DNA of 64,000 nucleotides from Isoetes taiwanensis (Eukaryota > Streptophyta > Lycopodiopsida > Isoetales > Isoetaceae). Location: positions 14,398,283-14,462,282 of the forward strand of contig JAJEKV010000032.1 in the NCBI GenBank assembly GCA_021234155.1. Reading direction: 5' to 3'. This document shows positions 34,424 to 45,162 of this stretch, in pieces (the first letter of the stretch is position 1; each line of letters starts with the position of its first letter). The translations under genes were made by a program, and so were the position numbers. The notes beneath the pieces are model-generated. The model was given only the letters and a program-made list of their open reading frames with translations, was not told the DNA's origin and ran no database searches.

Positions 34424-35387
34424 CGCAGTTGTAGATTCGAAGCCATATGATTCCACAGAAGATAATACAGTCAGTTTATATTAGATTCGGCAAAAGGTAA
34501 GTGTCTGAGGAATTATTCCATTCTTCTATGTCGTTTAATTCAGGCCCTCTTCCAGGTATCAGGTATCGTTTCAAGACATCTTTGATGCGGCATGCAAGCG
34601 CAGAGGTTTCTAATTACCTCCTCTGGTTCTATTGATGGTAGAGGTTTCTATTGGCATATGCAGAATATCAGAATGTAGATAACAGGCCCAGATGCATCTA
34701 TGGGTCCTTCAGCTAAGATTAGAAAAGCATAAAATGGCAATAGTTTTGGTTACCACGGGCATCGCAGCGCTTCATTAGGGTAGCCTTCGTTATCCCCCCC
34801 CTCCACGCTGGCATCCTATATGCCGCCTCACACAAGAAAACGGAGGCGGCAAAACCTCCTGCGGGCGATTGCGGGCGACCCCGATTCTCTGCAGCGGATG
34901 TGTTTGTTGCAATAAATGAACGGATGTTTTTGTTTCAGGGAGATTGATTCGACGAAACTGCTATCAGCGATCCGACGAACTGCTACCAGCGATTCAACGA
35001 ACTGCTACCAATGATTTTTTTTAACGGATCAGTCAACAACATGACAATAAAAATGCATTATCGATGGCAAATGAACCCAAGTTCTAAATCATTGCTGATC
35101 TATCAATCCAATTCTGATCAATCCAATTCTGATCTATTTTTCTTGGTCATGGAATTCAGTAACACCCAAATGAGTGTTAGCAGCCTTCAAGATTTGCTAC
35201 AAAGAACTAGCACTCCAGCTAATGCAATTGCCTTTTGCATTGAAGTAGGTTTCCTGCCAGAGAGAAGGAATTGCGAGAAATGTCCAAAAAGCATGAAGTT
35301 GCGAGGAAATATAAAGGATTCAAGAGATGGGATCAAATGGAAATGCAGAGGTAAGCATTGCAGTTTCACTTGCAGTATTCATAGAGG

Positions 35388-35740
35388 TGTTGCAATCAGC
35401 CCACACCGCAGATTCGTGCTTGGATTTTGCAGTCGAGAGCCCAAGCAGCCTGTTCCCAAAATCAATCTGCTGTCCCTCTTCACTGTTTCGGATCTGCACC
35501 TCCTCCTTTAAACCGGTGCTTCCTATAGGTTCGCCCCTGCAGACCGGATTCCAATCCGTGACCTTCAGCAATCGATCACTTCTCTTATCGATTCTGCTTC
35601 TCCCGTTACTCACAGGCGCCGCTCCCTTTTTCCCCTTTTTGTTGCTTTCTTCTGACACGGTTTTCCCTTTTCTGAATTGTTGCGTGTACCCTCTTGAACA
35701 TCGACACCTGTCTCAATTGTCAAAGGCTAATATTTCAACA
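35388..35740 (-). repeat. 3' LTR of Copia C
   Basis: It starts TGTTGCAATCAG and ends TATTTCAACA, 353 bp. On the minus strand the purine tract AGGGGGAGAA (35741-35750) adjoins it as plus-strand primer. Confidence 0.95.
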
Positions 35741-35749
35741 TTCTCCCCC

Positions 35750-38700
35750 TTAGCCGTTATAATCCATAACCCCTTCTTGGGACATAGCAGTCATCAATTT
35801 AGGTCCAGAAAGAACCTTTGTGAGCATATCAGCTTGCTGCAATTTTGTTGGTATATATTCCACACTTATCTCCCCCTTTTCCACCTCATCTCGTATGAAA
35901 TGATGGTGTATCTCAATATGTTTAGTTCGGGAGTGATGAACTGGGTTTTTGGTCATCGCTACTCCGCTTTTGTTATCGCAGAATAATGTGGTGGCACCTA
36001 CTGACAAATTCCCTAGTTCCTTAAGCATTCTGCGTAACCAAATTATTTCTGATGCCGCCATGGACACTGCCACATATTCTGCTTCTGCGCTAGATTTGGC
36101 AACACACTCCTGCTTCTTGCTTGCCCATGATATTGCAGCATTTTCAAGCTTACATATATATCCAGAAGTAGACTTCCTGTCATCTACATCTCCTCAAATC
36201 AGATTCATCGCATATCCAATTAACTTTGTTTTTCAGTAGGTTTTGAGAAGCAAATCCCATGCGTCATCGTTCCTTTCAAGTACCTAAGTACTCTCTTTGC
36301 TGCCAACCAATGTTGTACCCCCGGGTTGTTATTATGCCTGCTAAGTAAATTAACTGCATACATGATGTCCGGCCGGGTACAATTTGCAATATAAAGCAAA
36401 CAACCAATCAGGGATCTATATGGTTTAGCTTCCATTTCCTTTGCCTCTTCAAGTGTTTTTGGACACATTTCCTTGCAAATCCTTACCACTGATGCCATCG
36501 GTGTCTTCGCTGGATTACAGTCAAGCATCCTGAATCTAGCCAAAACTCCTTTGATGTCTTGTTCTTGTGTAAGGTAGAGGACTCCTTTCTCTCTGTTTCT
36601 TCGAACTTCCATCCCTAGTAACTTCTCAAGATCTCCCAAGTCTGTCATCTGAAAGCGGCTTTTTAACAAAGTTTTGCAATTCTCTAGCATGGTTTTGTCA
36701 TTGCTCACAATGACACAATCATCCACATAAAGGGCCATAAGCAAGCATTTATTCCCATGCCTTTTCATGTATAGATTTCCTTCAGTCTTTAGTTTTATAA
36801 ACTCGGCAGAAATCAAGAATCTGTTCATGCACAAATACCATTGTCTAGCTGCTTGTCTAAGTCCGTAAATTGTCTTTTTCAACTTGCATACTACTTCATT
36901 ACCTTGCTAATATCCCTGCGGCTGCTCCATATAGATTTCTTCTTCTAAATCCCCATTCAGGAAAGCTGTCTTAACATCCATATGATTTATTTCCATGTCA
37001 TTCTGTACTGCAATCGCAATGAGTGCTCTTAGACTGGTTATTTTGACTATAGGAGAAAAAGTGTCCTTATAATCTACTCCTTCTTCCTGGGTATATCCCT
37101 TTGCAACTAAACGTGCTTTATACCGCTCTATTGATCCATCCGCCCTTCTTTTGATCTTAAAGATCCATTTACTTCCCACCACGTTCTTATCCTTTGGTCG
37201 CGGCACAAGTTCATATGTACCTGTCTTCTTAAATGAATCTAATTCATTCTGCATAGCTTCTTGCCATTTGTCTGCATCCTGCCTCGCCATTGCTTGCCCC
37301 ACTGTCTCTGGTTCTACTATACAGGATAGAATCTTCGGTTTTCGTGGTCTTGTTGTTCTTCCACTTTCTTTTCTTCCGTACATTTCTGTATCAAATGGCA
37401 CCTCAGCCTTTAGGCGTTCTGCATCACTGCGTCGGGCTCGTCCTGCTGTTCTATTACTTCCTTCTCCTGCTTGGTGTCCAGTTTCCGGTGCACTATCGAC
37501 CTCAATAGTCTCATGCACTTCCTCTGGTTCAAGTTCCGGTTTATGAGGAGCACTATCGATCTCTATGACCTCATGCACCTCATCCGGGTTAGTCTCAACA
37601 TCTGCAACGTCGGGTTCTATGACTTCATCAGTTTCTGATTCTATGTCTGCTTCATTAAACTTAGATGATGGAACCCTTGTTTCTCCCTCATTATTTTCTG
37701 GCCCAAGTTCCAGTTCTTCCACCGGTATCCATTCCTTAGCTTCATGCTGGTCTAGAGTTTTTCTATCTCTATATAAGACATTCTCATTAAATACTACATC
37801 TCTGCTCACATGCACTTTGCGCGTGACTGGGTCATACAATCTATACCCATTCGTCTCTTCATCATAACCTACTAAAAATGTGCACACACTGCGATCATCT
37901 AGTTTTCTTCTTAACTCTTCTGGCACCAACATATAGGCGAGACATCCATAAACCTTAAATCGTCGCACAGAATGCCTTTTCCCTGTCCAGAGTTCTTCTG
38001 GTACTCCATTCTTTACTGCAACTGTGGGCAACCTGTTCTGAATATAACAAGCTGCTGCAACTGCTTCTCCCCATAAATTATTCGGTAACCCTGCATGCTT
38101 AAGCATGGATCTGGCCGCATCCATAATGGTACGATTTTTGCGCTCTGCTACTCCATTTTGTTGCGGTGTATATCTGCAAGTATACTGTCTTCGTATTCCT
38201 CGCATCTGGCAATACGTGTTAAATTCTGACGATCTGTATTCTCCACCAAGGTCGGACCTTAAACACTTAACTTGCAATGATGTCTCCCTTTCTACTTCAG
38301 CAACATACAACCTAAAGGCATCAAATACTTGGTCCTTAGTTTTCAAAAAATAACACTTTGTGCGTCTACTGAAATCATCTATAAATGTGGCGAAATAAGA
38401 CTTAGCGCCACGACTCTCAACTTGCATAGGCCCACAAACGTCTGAATGCACTAATCCAAGCAAATCATGTGCTCTCCTTCCTTTATTTCTAAATGCCAAC
38501 CTATGCTGTTTGCCTAACATGCATGCTTCACAGACATCATCAATCTCAGCATTTTCAAAATGCAACTCACCCAAAAGATTATCCCTTTTAGCAATTCTAA
38601 TATTATTGTAATTTACATGACCCAACCTTAAGTGCCAAAGCTTTATGCTATCAAGGGGAGACACTTCATTGATAGTATCTTTGATTGCCTTAATGTCTAA

Positions 38701-40032
38701 TTCAAACAAATTCCCTCTTCTTTGAGCTTCAAACAGTTTAATACCTCCTTTAATAAACTTGCATCCATATTTATGAAAAAATAGATCATACCCATTATCC
38801 ACCAAATTTGCAACTGAAATCAAATTAAATAGCATCCCTGGGGCATATAATGTATTTGGCAAACTCAAAACATTCTTTCCATTAACTATGATCCGCAAAT
38901 CCCCTTTGCCATGCACCTTCAGCATTGCTCCATTGCCCATCTGCACTGCTTTGAAATCCACACTTGGCTCAATGCATTTCAATATGCCTGGTGAGCCCAC
39001 TATGGAGACTTCAGCTCCAGAATCTACAGTTAATGTGTTAGATCTATCTGAAGATTCTTTTTCAATATTGATTTTGGATATAGACTGCATAAGTTCAAAA
39101 GGCAAATCATATTCACTTACTTTTTCTTCTGTGAGAACTCCTACCGTTGGCGCTTCTTTGCTTGACGTCTCTCCGATGGTTGCTACAACCGCGCGCCCCC
39201 TTCCTCGACTAGTTGAACCACGTCCTCGGCTCCACTTTTCTCGATTTGGACATTCTGCCTTGATATGTCCAAACTCTTCACACCCATAGCACTGTATATG
39301 CTCTCTCCCCCTTCCTCTACCTCGTCCACGACCTCGACCCCTCCATCCTGTGTACAAGATTACAGGATGTTCTTCCTTTTCACCTTCCACGGGAGGAGCT
39401 GCTTTCACCAGCACGTCTTGCTCAAGCTCCGTTCTGATTGCTTCTACCACCTCATCCAAGGTGGATGTTGTTCTTCTAACCAACATGGCAAGATCCTTAA
39501 ACGAAATCTGAAAAGCTCTAGTTAAGGCTAATACCTTTTGCTGCTCGTTATAGTGCACTCCCGCTCCTTCCAGATCATGTATCAACAACCTGAGATTGCG
39601 TATCAAAACCTTCAAATCATCACCTTTCTTGTACTGCAAATTTCGCAACTTCATCTTCAAGACATCAATCTGTGACGACGTTTTTGATTCATATCTTTCC
39701 AGAAGATACATCCAAATTTCCTTTGCACGCTTGTGCTGAACTTCAAGCACAATATCACCACCCAATTTTGCCATGATTATTGTTTTGGCGATTTCTTCCT
39801 TCTCTTCATCCTCCAAGAAATCTTCTTCCTTAGTCTCTGATCCAGATCCAGATGTCTCTGTTTTAACTTTCAGCTTCAGGGGTGTCGCCTTTCCTTTGGT
39901 TGGATCAACCAAATCCCATAGCTTGTCTACCTTGAGAGCTTGCATCACCTTGGCCTTCCAAAGCTGGAACCCAATCTCTCCTTCAAAAATCTCTGTGATG
40001 TTCAGATATGTTAACGCCAACCGACTGGCCAT
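35750..40032 (-). pseudogene. Copia C gag-pol polyprotein, nearly intact
   Basis: A single frame of 1041 codons starts at MASRLALTYL (40032). The gag domain spans about 1-210, an Arg/Gly run precedes the CCHC knuckle C248-C251-H256-C261, and the protease Asp337 lies in VDSGAE. The integrase HHCC is H467, H472, C501, C504, and the catalytic triad is D531, D594, E630 (a D,D35E). The RT start follows an acidic linker with two similar Val-His-Glu repeats. A TAG just after EQPQGY (about 36909) interrupts RT. The frame continues with KKTIYGLRQAARQWY and ALYVDDCVIV to 36238, where a frameshift and another stop precede the RNase H part (LFCDNKSGVAM, HIEIHHHFIRDEV) ending near 35750. Confidence 0.93.
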
Positions 40033-40040
40033 ATCTTAGT

Positions 40041-40053
40041 GGCTCTGATACCA
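40041..40053 (-). other. Primer-binding site of Copia C
   Basis: On the minus strand TGGTATCAGAGCC begins one base after the 5' LTR, complementary to initiator tRNA-Met. Confidence 0.92.
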
Positions 40054-40054
40054 C

Positions 40055-40407
40055 TGTTGCAATCAGCCCACACCGCAGATTCGTGCTTGGATTTTGCAGT
40101 CGAGAGCCCAAGCAGCCTGTTCCCAAAATCAATCTACTGTCCCTCTTCACTGTTTCGGATCTGCACCTCCTCCTTTAAACCGGTGCTTCCTATAGGTTCG
40201 CCCCTGCAGACCGGATTCCAATCCGTCACCTTCAGCAATCGATCACTTCTCTTATCGATTCTGCTTCTCCCATTACTCACAGGCGCCGCTCCCTTTTTCC
40301 CCTTTTTGTTGCTTTCTTCTGACACGGTCTTCCCTTTTCTGAATTGTTGCATGTACCCTCTTGAACATCGACACCTGTCTCAATTGTCAAAGGCTAATAT
40401 TTCAACA
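40055..40407 (-). repeat. 5' LTR of Copia C
   Basis: This is the same 353-bp sequence as 35388-35740 with five substitutions. On the minus strand it precedes the primer-binding site and gag. Confidence 0.95.
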
Positions 40408-41344
40408 AGAAAAACTTGGTTTTCTGGTAGTAAATTAACAATCCCCCAAATGCTAAGAATAATGTATTGTTGGAGCATCAAGATACCCCAAGCTATTGCT
40501 ATGAATGAGTGTTCAATCCGCACATATGAGACAATAGTTAACTGGTATAACTATTGTCGTGATATTTGTGCAATTGCAATTGAGAAAAATAGTGAGGTGA
40601 TAGGTGGACTTGGAAAAATAGTGGAAATAGATGAGAGCAAGTTCGGAAAGAGAAAGTATAACAGAGGCAAAAGAGTTGAAGGTCAGTGGGTCTTTGGAGG
40701 CATTGAACGAGGATCTAACAAAATGTTCATGGTGCCAGTGGAAGATCAGACTGCTGATACATTAGTTTCTATTATTTTCAAGTATGTAGCACCTGGAAGT
40801 ATTATTTATAGTGACTGCTAGAGAGGATATGACTCAGAATGGTTAGAACAACTAGAATTTACTCATTGTACCGTGAATCATAGTTTACATTTTAGAGATC
40901 CAGAGACAGGAGTTCACACAAACAGAATTGAATCTACTTGGGGCGCTGTGAAAAGATCTCTCCCTCGTTATGGCACATGCAAAGCTCTGTACGAATCCTA
41001 CTTCATGGAATATATGTGGAGGAAATACTTTGTAGAGCAAAAAACTCAGGCTTTCAATGTCTTTTGTTCTCATGTCAGCAGATATAACAAGGACGTTTTG
41101 AATGGTCCAGAAGAAAATGAAAATTGATGATGCATGAGAATTGATGATGCCACAAGCTGTTGCAATGAAAAAATTAACCTGGTTTCGGTTTGGTGCAAAT
41201 TTCTCTTTTTATTTTCGTTCATTCTTAGTGCACTGTAACCGCGGGTCTGTATCAGAAACAAGTAATAGAAACAAAAAATAGCCGTTAAAAAAACGCGGAC
41301 GTCAAAAAACCGCGTTATTTTTTCCGCGTCAGCAAAAAAAATGG

Positions 41345-41683
41345 TTGACGTGGGGGGGGGAGGGGGGGCGGCGAATGACGAAGGTCTCCCCTTCATTATC
41401 TCCGTTAAGATTTTTCAGAAGAAATGAGCCGGATGCAGCTTCCAAAAAAACCCAATTGTTACAGAGTATGTCCTTTGATCACGAAAGAAGCTCCAGATCA
41501 AGTTCTGGGTCTACTTTGCCCTGCAGAGTTCATTCTTCTCGCATTTCACTTCTTGTCAGGACGAGGCCCCTGCCAGGCGTCAAGAATGGATGCAACAGAT
41601 TAAAATGGATTGTGCCCTGCAATGGCGCCGGAGTTTTGTATGCAGTGGCAAGCACAGGTCTGGCTATGGCGACATCGAAATAA
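41345..41683 (+). other. Unrecognised ORF right of Merlin
   Basis: A 112-codon frame begins inside the Merlin terminus. From MSFDHERSSRSSSG (about 41480) it is Ser/Arg-rich, then hydrophobic near WIVPCNGAGVLYAVASTGLA. It could be a transit peptide with a membrane segment, from a gene truncated by rearrangement. No family was recognised and chance is possible. Confidence 0.2.
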
Positions 41684-41968
41684 TGGCCGCAATAAATGCA
41701 AAGTGTATTAATGGCCGCAATAAATGCATGTGTCTGCCATAAATGCGATGTCATTCGATGGTAATTTTTAAGGAACAAATTACGTGAGAACAAAAATTGG
41801 ATACTGCTTTACTATATGAAGGAAAATAGGGACCCATTAATAGAAACGAGCTTCAATTGTATTCATATATAAGTTGGCTTATAAGGACGGCAAACACAAC
41901 ATGGTGACCATTAAGAAATCCAGCTCTTAGTACTTTCTCAAATAACATTTAGGAAATTCAAAGCATTG

Positions 41969-42068
41969 TCATCTGTATGTTAGCATCTTAGCATATACCA
42001 AATATTTTTCGTTCATACTCATCTATATGTTAGCATCTTAGCATATACCAAATATTTTTCGGTCATAC
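41969..42068. repeat. Tandem repeat, two 50-bp units
   Basis: TCATCTGTATGTTAGCATC and TCATCTATATGTTAGCATC start two nearly identical adjacent units. Confidence 0.92.
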
Positions 42069-42107
42069 TTGGGATGTATAGTCCAACTATTCAAATACAA
42101 GAAACTA

Positions 42108-42199
42108 GAACTATAAAAAGGGGCAAAGATCCACCTAGGATTGGGCCAGACTGGAACTATAAAAAGGGGCAAGGATCCACCTAGGATTGGGCCAGACTG
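42108..42199. repeat. Tandem repeat, two 46-bp units
   Basis: Two units start GAACTATAAAAAGGGGCAA and end GGGCCAGACTG, with one difference. Each contains a TATAAAAAG sequence, which is probably fortuitous. Confidence 0.93.
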
Positions 42200-44584
42200 C
42201 ATAGCTCTGCTGCATCTCTTTTGCCCATGTTTTGCAGTAATTTTTTCATTATGATGGTATGACATTTGGTCATGGGGTGCGCATGTGAAAGGGAATATTA
42301 GAAATAGCTATATGCTGAGAGACTGCTTAGTTCAAGGTAACACGGGACGAATGATTTGAAGTACATGATGCATCTTATTGTCCATTTCTTAAAGAGCAGA
42401 GGTCGAACATTTTTTTTACAATATGATAAGATGGACAAGTTTGTCATGTATACAATTCATGGCCTATTGAAGGGGGTTGTCGTCTCAACTATAGACGTTC
42501 GCACTAGGTTCAACCTTTAAACGTTTCAAGTTGATAGAAAATCCTCAACAACAGTCGAACATCTCCATTTGCTACCTTCAGAACCTATGTTAATGATGTT
42601 AATGTACACCTACAAATGTGGTGTTTTCATCGATTTGTTGAAGTAGATCCCGATCATGCTATAGGATACGTACTCGTTGTATGCATCTATTTGGATGCAT
42701 GCATGCGGAAAAACACCCAATATCTTCAACACTAGGTATCTGCAACATCCAATAACTTTTGCACCAAGAATCTTATAAACAAGGGGCCTTTGCAAGATGG
42801 CCTTTGCCTCAGTCGAACAAAACAAGGGCTACCGCAATAAATTTCTTGTATTAAGATAATACCGTTTCAAATTTGCATTTGCCTTTTGTCACAATTAGGT
42901 TTTGGCCGTGGAGTGAAGACATGTTTTACACAGGGATTCATGGCGCCTTCACATGAATTGATATCTTTTTTGATATAGCATTCTGTTCCACAGGTAATTA
43001 TTTTCTTGTATGCTCAAACCTCTTATTGTTAAAAATTCCTTTCTTGCAATGCAATAGATAAGCTCGTAATAAGTCTGATATTAAATCTCTTCGAAAAGAT
43101 TACTCATGACATGCACTTCATTAAATGTGCATTAAGATCAACTTTTGTGGTTGTTATGCTCTGTCATATTTATTTCTTTGTTATTTAGTCTTTTGTACAT
43201 TAATGCTGGCTCTCTCAAGTTTTCCACACTAATCATTCGTTAACCTTTTGTTCTCGTCCTTTGTCCTTTATTACGTAAGAAAAGGAGAATTGCTGAGCGA
43301 TGGTAGATAGTAGGTGGAGTTATATTGGGAGGGTAAAAATCATACTTTTGGTACTGTTCAGACCGGAATGATATTAAGTGATATATCACTTAATATTGTA
43401 GCCTTATATCAAAAGTCTAACGTGCAGAATTCAGCACCTCAGATTGTTGCTACCCCAGTTCCTATTGGAGGTCTATATATGCCAATTTAAGTGCTTCAGA
43501 GTTTCGAGCTTAAGTGCATCAGAATTTCAAGTAAAAGCGAACTAATTTCACCTCATACTGTCATGAACCTACGCGAAAACAAGGAAAATACGTGAAAAAT
43601 ATGCAAAAAATACGGAAGAAATTTTCCGTATGGTTGTCACACATACTGATTCCACGCACATAAAATAGAAGCACATGATTAATGGATTTCATATAGATCA
43701 TCATGGATCCATCCTATCAACATCTGGGTGACAGCGATAAAAGTTAGATTGCATAATTGCATCAGAGTGAAAACAAATGAATAAAAATCCTATATATAAC
43801 AATATGTGACATCAAAAATTGTTTTGCTTTTACTATGTTCCCAATTTAACGATTATATAAGATGTTTATATTGTAGCTATTTTTCTCTTGAAATTTTTCA
43901 ACCCATTTAATCTATAGCTATGATAAAAGAAGACATTAGAGAACCTTTGTTAATTATCCCACGACATTGTATCTAGGTATGGTATAATTTGAACTTCGAT
44001 CCTTACATCAAGAATGAGTAAAATTGTACTACACATTGATGACAATAGCAAGTACATTCAGAACATAAGCAAATTTGCAACTTTCTAATGCATAATATCA
44101 AAGTGTAAAGAGCTTCTACCTCAAGAATAGGTATACAAGTTTATCGTACAACATTGTCCAAGCTCATGCGAAAATTAATTGCTCCCCTATGATGAGCCAC
44201 ATTGAAACGTAGTAAAATCTATAAATGAATTTAAGCTAATAAAACGAGACCATAGGTTGCTCGAGTTGGGAGTCAAACATGTTCAATGGCCGTTAATATT
44301 AGGAACATACCATAAATGTATACATACTACTCTTCGGCCCAAGTCTAAAAGGAGTCCTTTCACATGTATGTGAGATGAACTATCGTACCTTAACTATCAT
44401 CCATTCCAAACATCAAAGACTCATAACCAATGAGACCATTACTTAGGTATAGCTCATACCTTGTAATCAAGTTTATATCCTTATACGCGCAAGGCATATG
44501 CTAGCTGAGCATTTAAGTACCCCAAATACAAGGACCAGGTAACACCTTTAACACAGTGAGTGCTACACTCTTCCTTCCTTAAAG
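42200..44584. other. Gene-poor AT-rich stretch
   Basis: No gene is supportable. A perfect 26-bp palindrome centred on AGTGATATATCACT lies at 43371-43396. Confidence 0.6.
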
Positions 44585-44888
44585 AATCCCTAGATAAAGC
44601 TAGCATGGAAACCATTATGAAATTTGAGATCTAGGGATAATTCTAGCTCGTAAACCAAGTTAGTCACTTTTCTAGAGATCTTAAAGGGGTCTGCCCTTCT
44701 CAATGCTAATTTCTTGGTTGTTCCAATTCTAAACTTCCATGCTTTACTATTATCTTCAACCTTACCAGGCCATCTTTCTCCGTGTTTCTGCTTGTCCTAT
44801 GCTTAACTGCATAGGCTTTCTGCCTTGTTTGTGCTTCGAGTATGCACTCTCTAAGTTCTTTTATGATGTCCTCCATGCCGTTCAACAT
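44585..44888 (-). pseudogene. Ty3/Gypsy integrase C-terminal relic
   Basis: On the minus strand the frame reads LRECILEAQTRQKAYAVKHR and then, after a frameshift, KKLALRRADPFKISRKV, LVYELELSLDLKFH and NGFHASFI. These correspond to the conserved C-terminal integrase region of plant Gypsy elements, with the usual KLxPR-GPF and HxxFHxS pattern. No other part of that element is visible nearby, so it is a small old fragment. Confidence 0.75.
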
Positions 44889-45112
44889 GACATGAGCTAC
44901 TTGAGCCTTAGAAATTGGATCATGTCATGTTGCTAGTGTGAGGCATTAATACCTACATGCTAACATGAAAGATCACATGCCTATTGTCGAATACTTAGAA
45001 GCACAATTTCATGAAATATAGAAGCATTTGAGTTAGGGCCCCAAACATTCGAGTATACTTAGGAAATTGAATAGCATTATATAGAGCCCCAATAATTATC
45101 GTGTGATTATAA

Positions 45113-45162
45113 AGGTAGGTAGGTAGGTAGGTAGGTAGGTATGTAGGTAGATAGATAGATAT
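45113..45162. repeat. (TAGG)n/(TAGA)n microsatellite
   Basis: About nine GGTA units are followed by three GATA units. Confidence 0.97.

Larger units (their letters stand above)
35388..40407 (-). mobile_element. Ty1/Copia retrotransposon C inside Merlin
   Basis: LTRs of 353 bp at both ends differ at 5 positions, four of them transitions, so insertion was recent. The internal region reads gag to RNase H on the minus strand. The flanks are AGAGG on the left and AGAAA on the right, a 5-bp target duplication with two mismatches. Removing the element restores the transposase reading frame of Merlin. It is related to Copia D at 47.6 kb, with which it shares the gag start MASRLALTYLN. Confidence 0.93.
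35011..41127 (+). pseudogene. Merlin transposase, interrupted
   Basis: The 5' part (35011-35387) ends with a Cys4 zinc ribbon (CEKC, then CRGKHCSFTC). The 3' part resumes at 40413, after the Copia target duplication. The two are in the same frame and would join to 363 codons. The 3' part has the DDE domain of the IS1016/ISXO2 type: Asp in KIVEIDESKFGKRK, Asp in GSIIYSDC, Glu in THTNRIEST-like VHTNRIESTWGAVKR. WVFGGIERG lies between them. A TAG follows SDC at 40819, where related proteins have a conserved Trp, so this looks like a single TGG to TAG change. Cut-and-paste transposition is the family role. Confidence 0.88.
34778..41390 (+). mobile_element. Merlin (IS1016-like) DNA transposon, split by Copia C
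   Basis: The ends are inverted: GGGTAGCCTTCGTTAT at 34778, and the complement of ACGAAGGTCTCCC at 41390, followed inwards by C-rich (left) and G-rich (right) tracts. The 8-bp CTTCATTA occurs directly outside both ends (34770-34777 and 41391-41398), which fits the 8-9 bp target duplication of Merlin. Without the 5 kb Copia insertion the element is about 1.6 kb, a normal Merlin size, and carries one transposase gene. One in-frame stop and the insertion make this copy non-autonomous now. Confidence 0.88.

Noticed and set aside
36079-39525. Plus-strand frames across Copia C
   Set aside because: They are antisense to a clear gag-pol frame.
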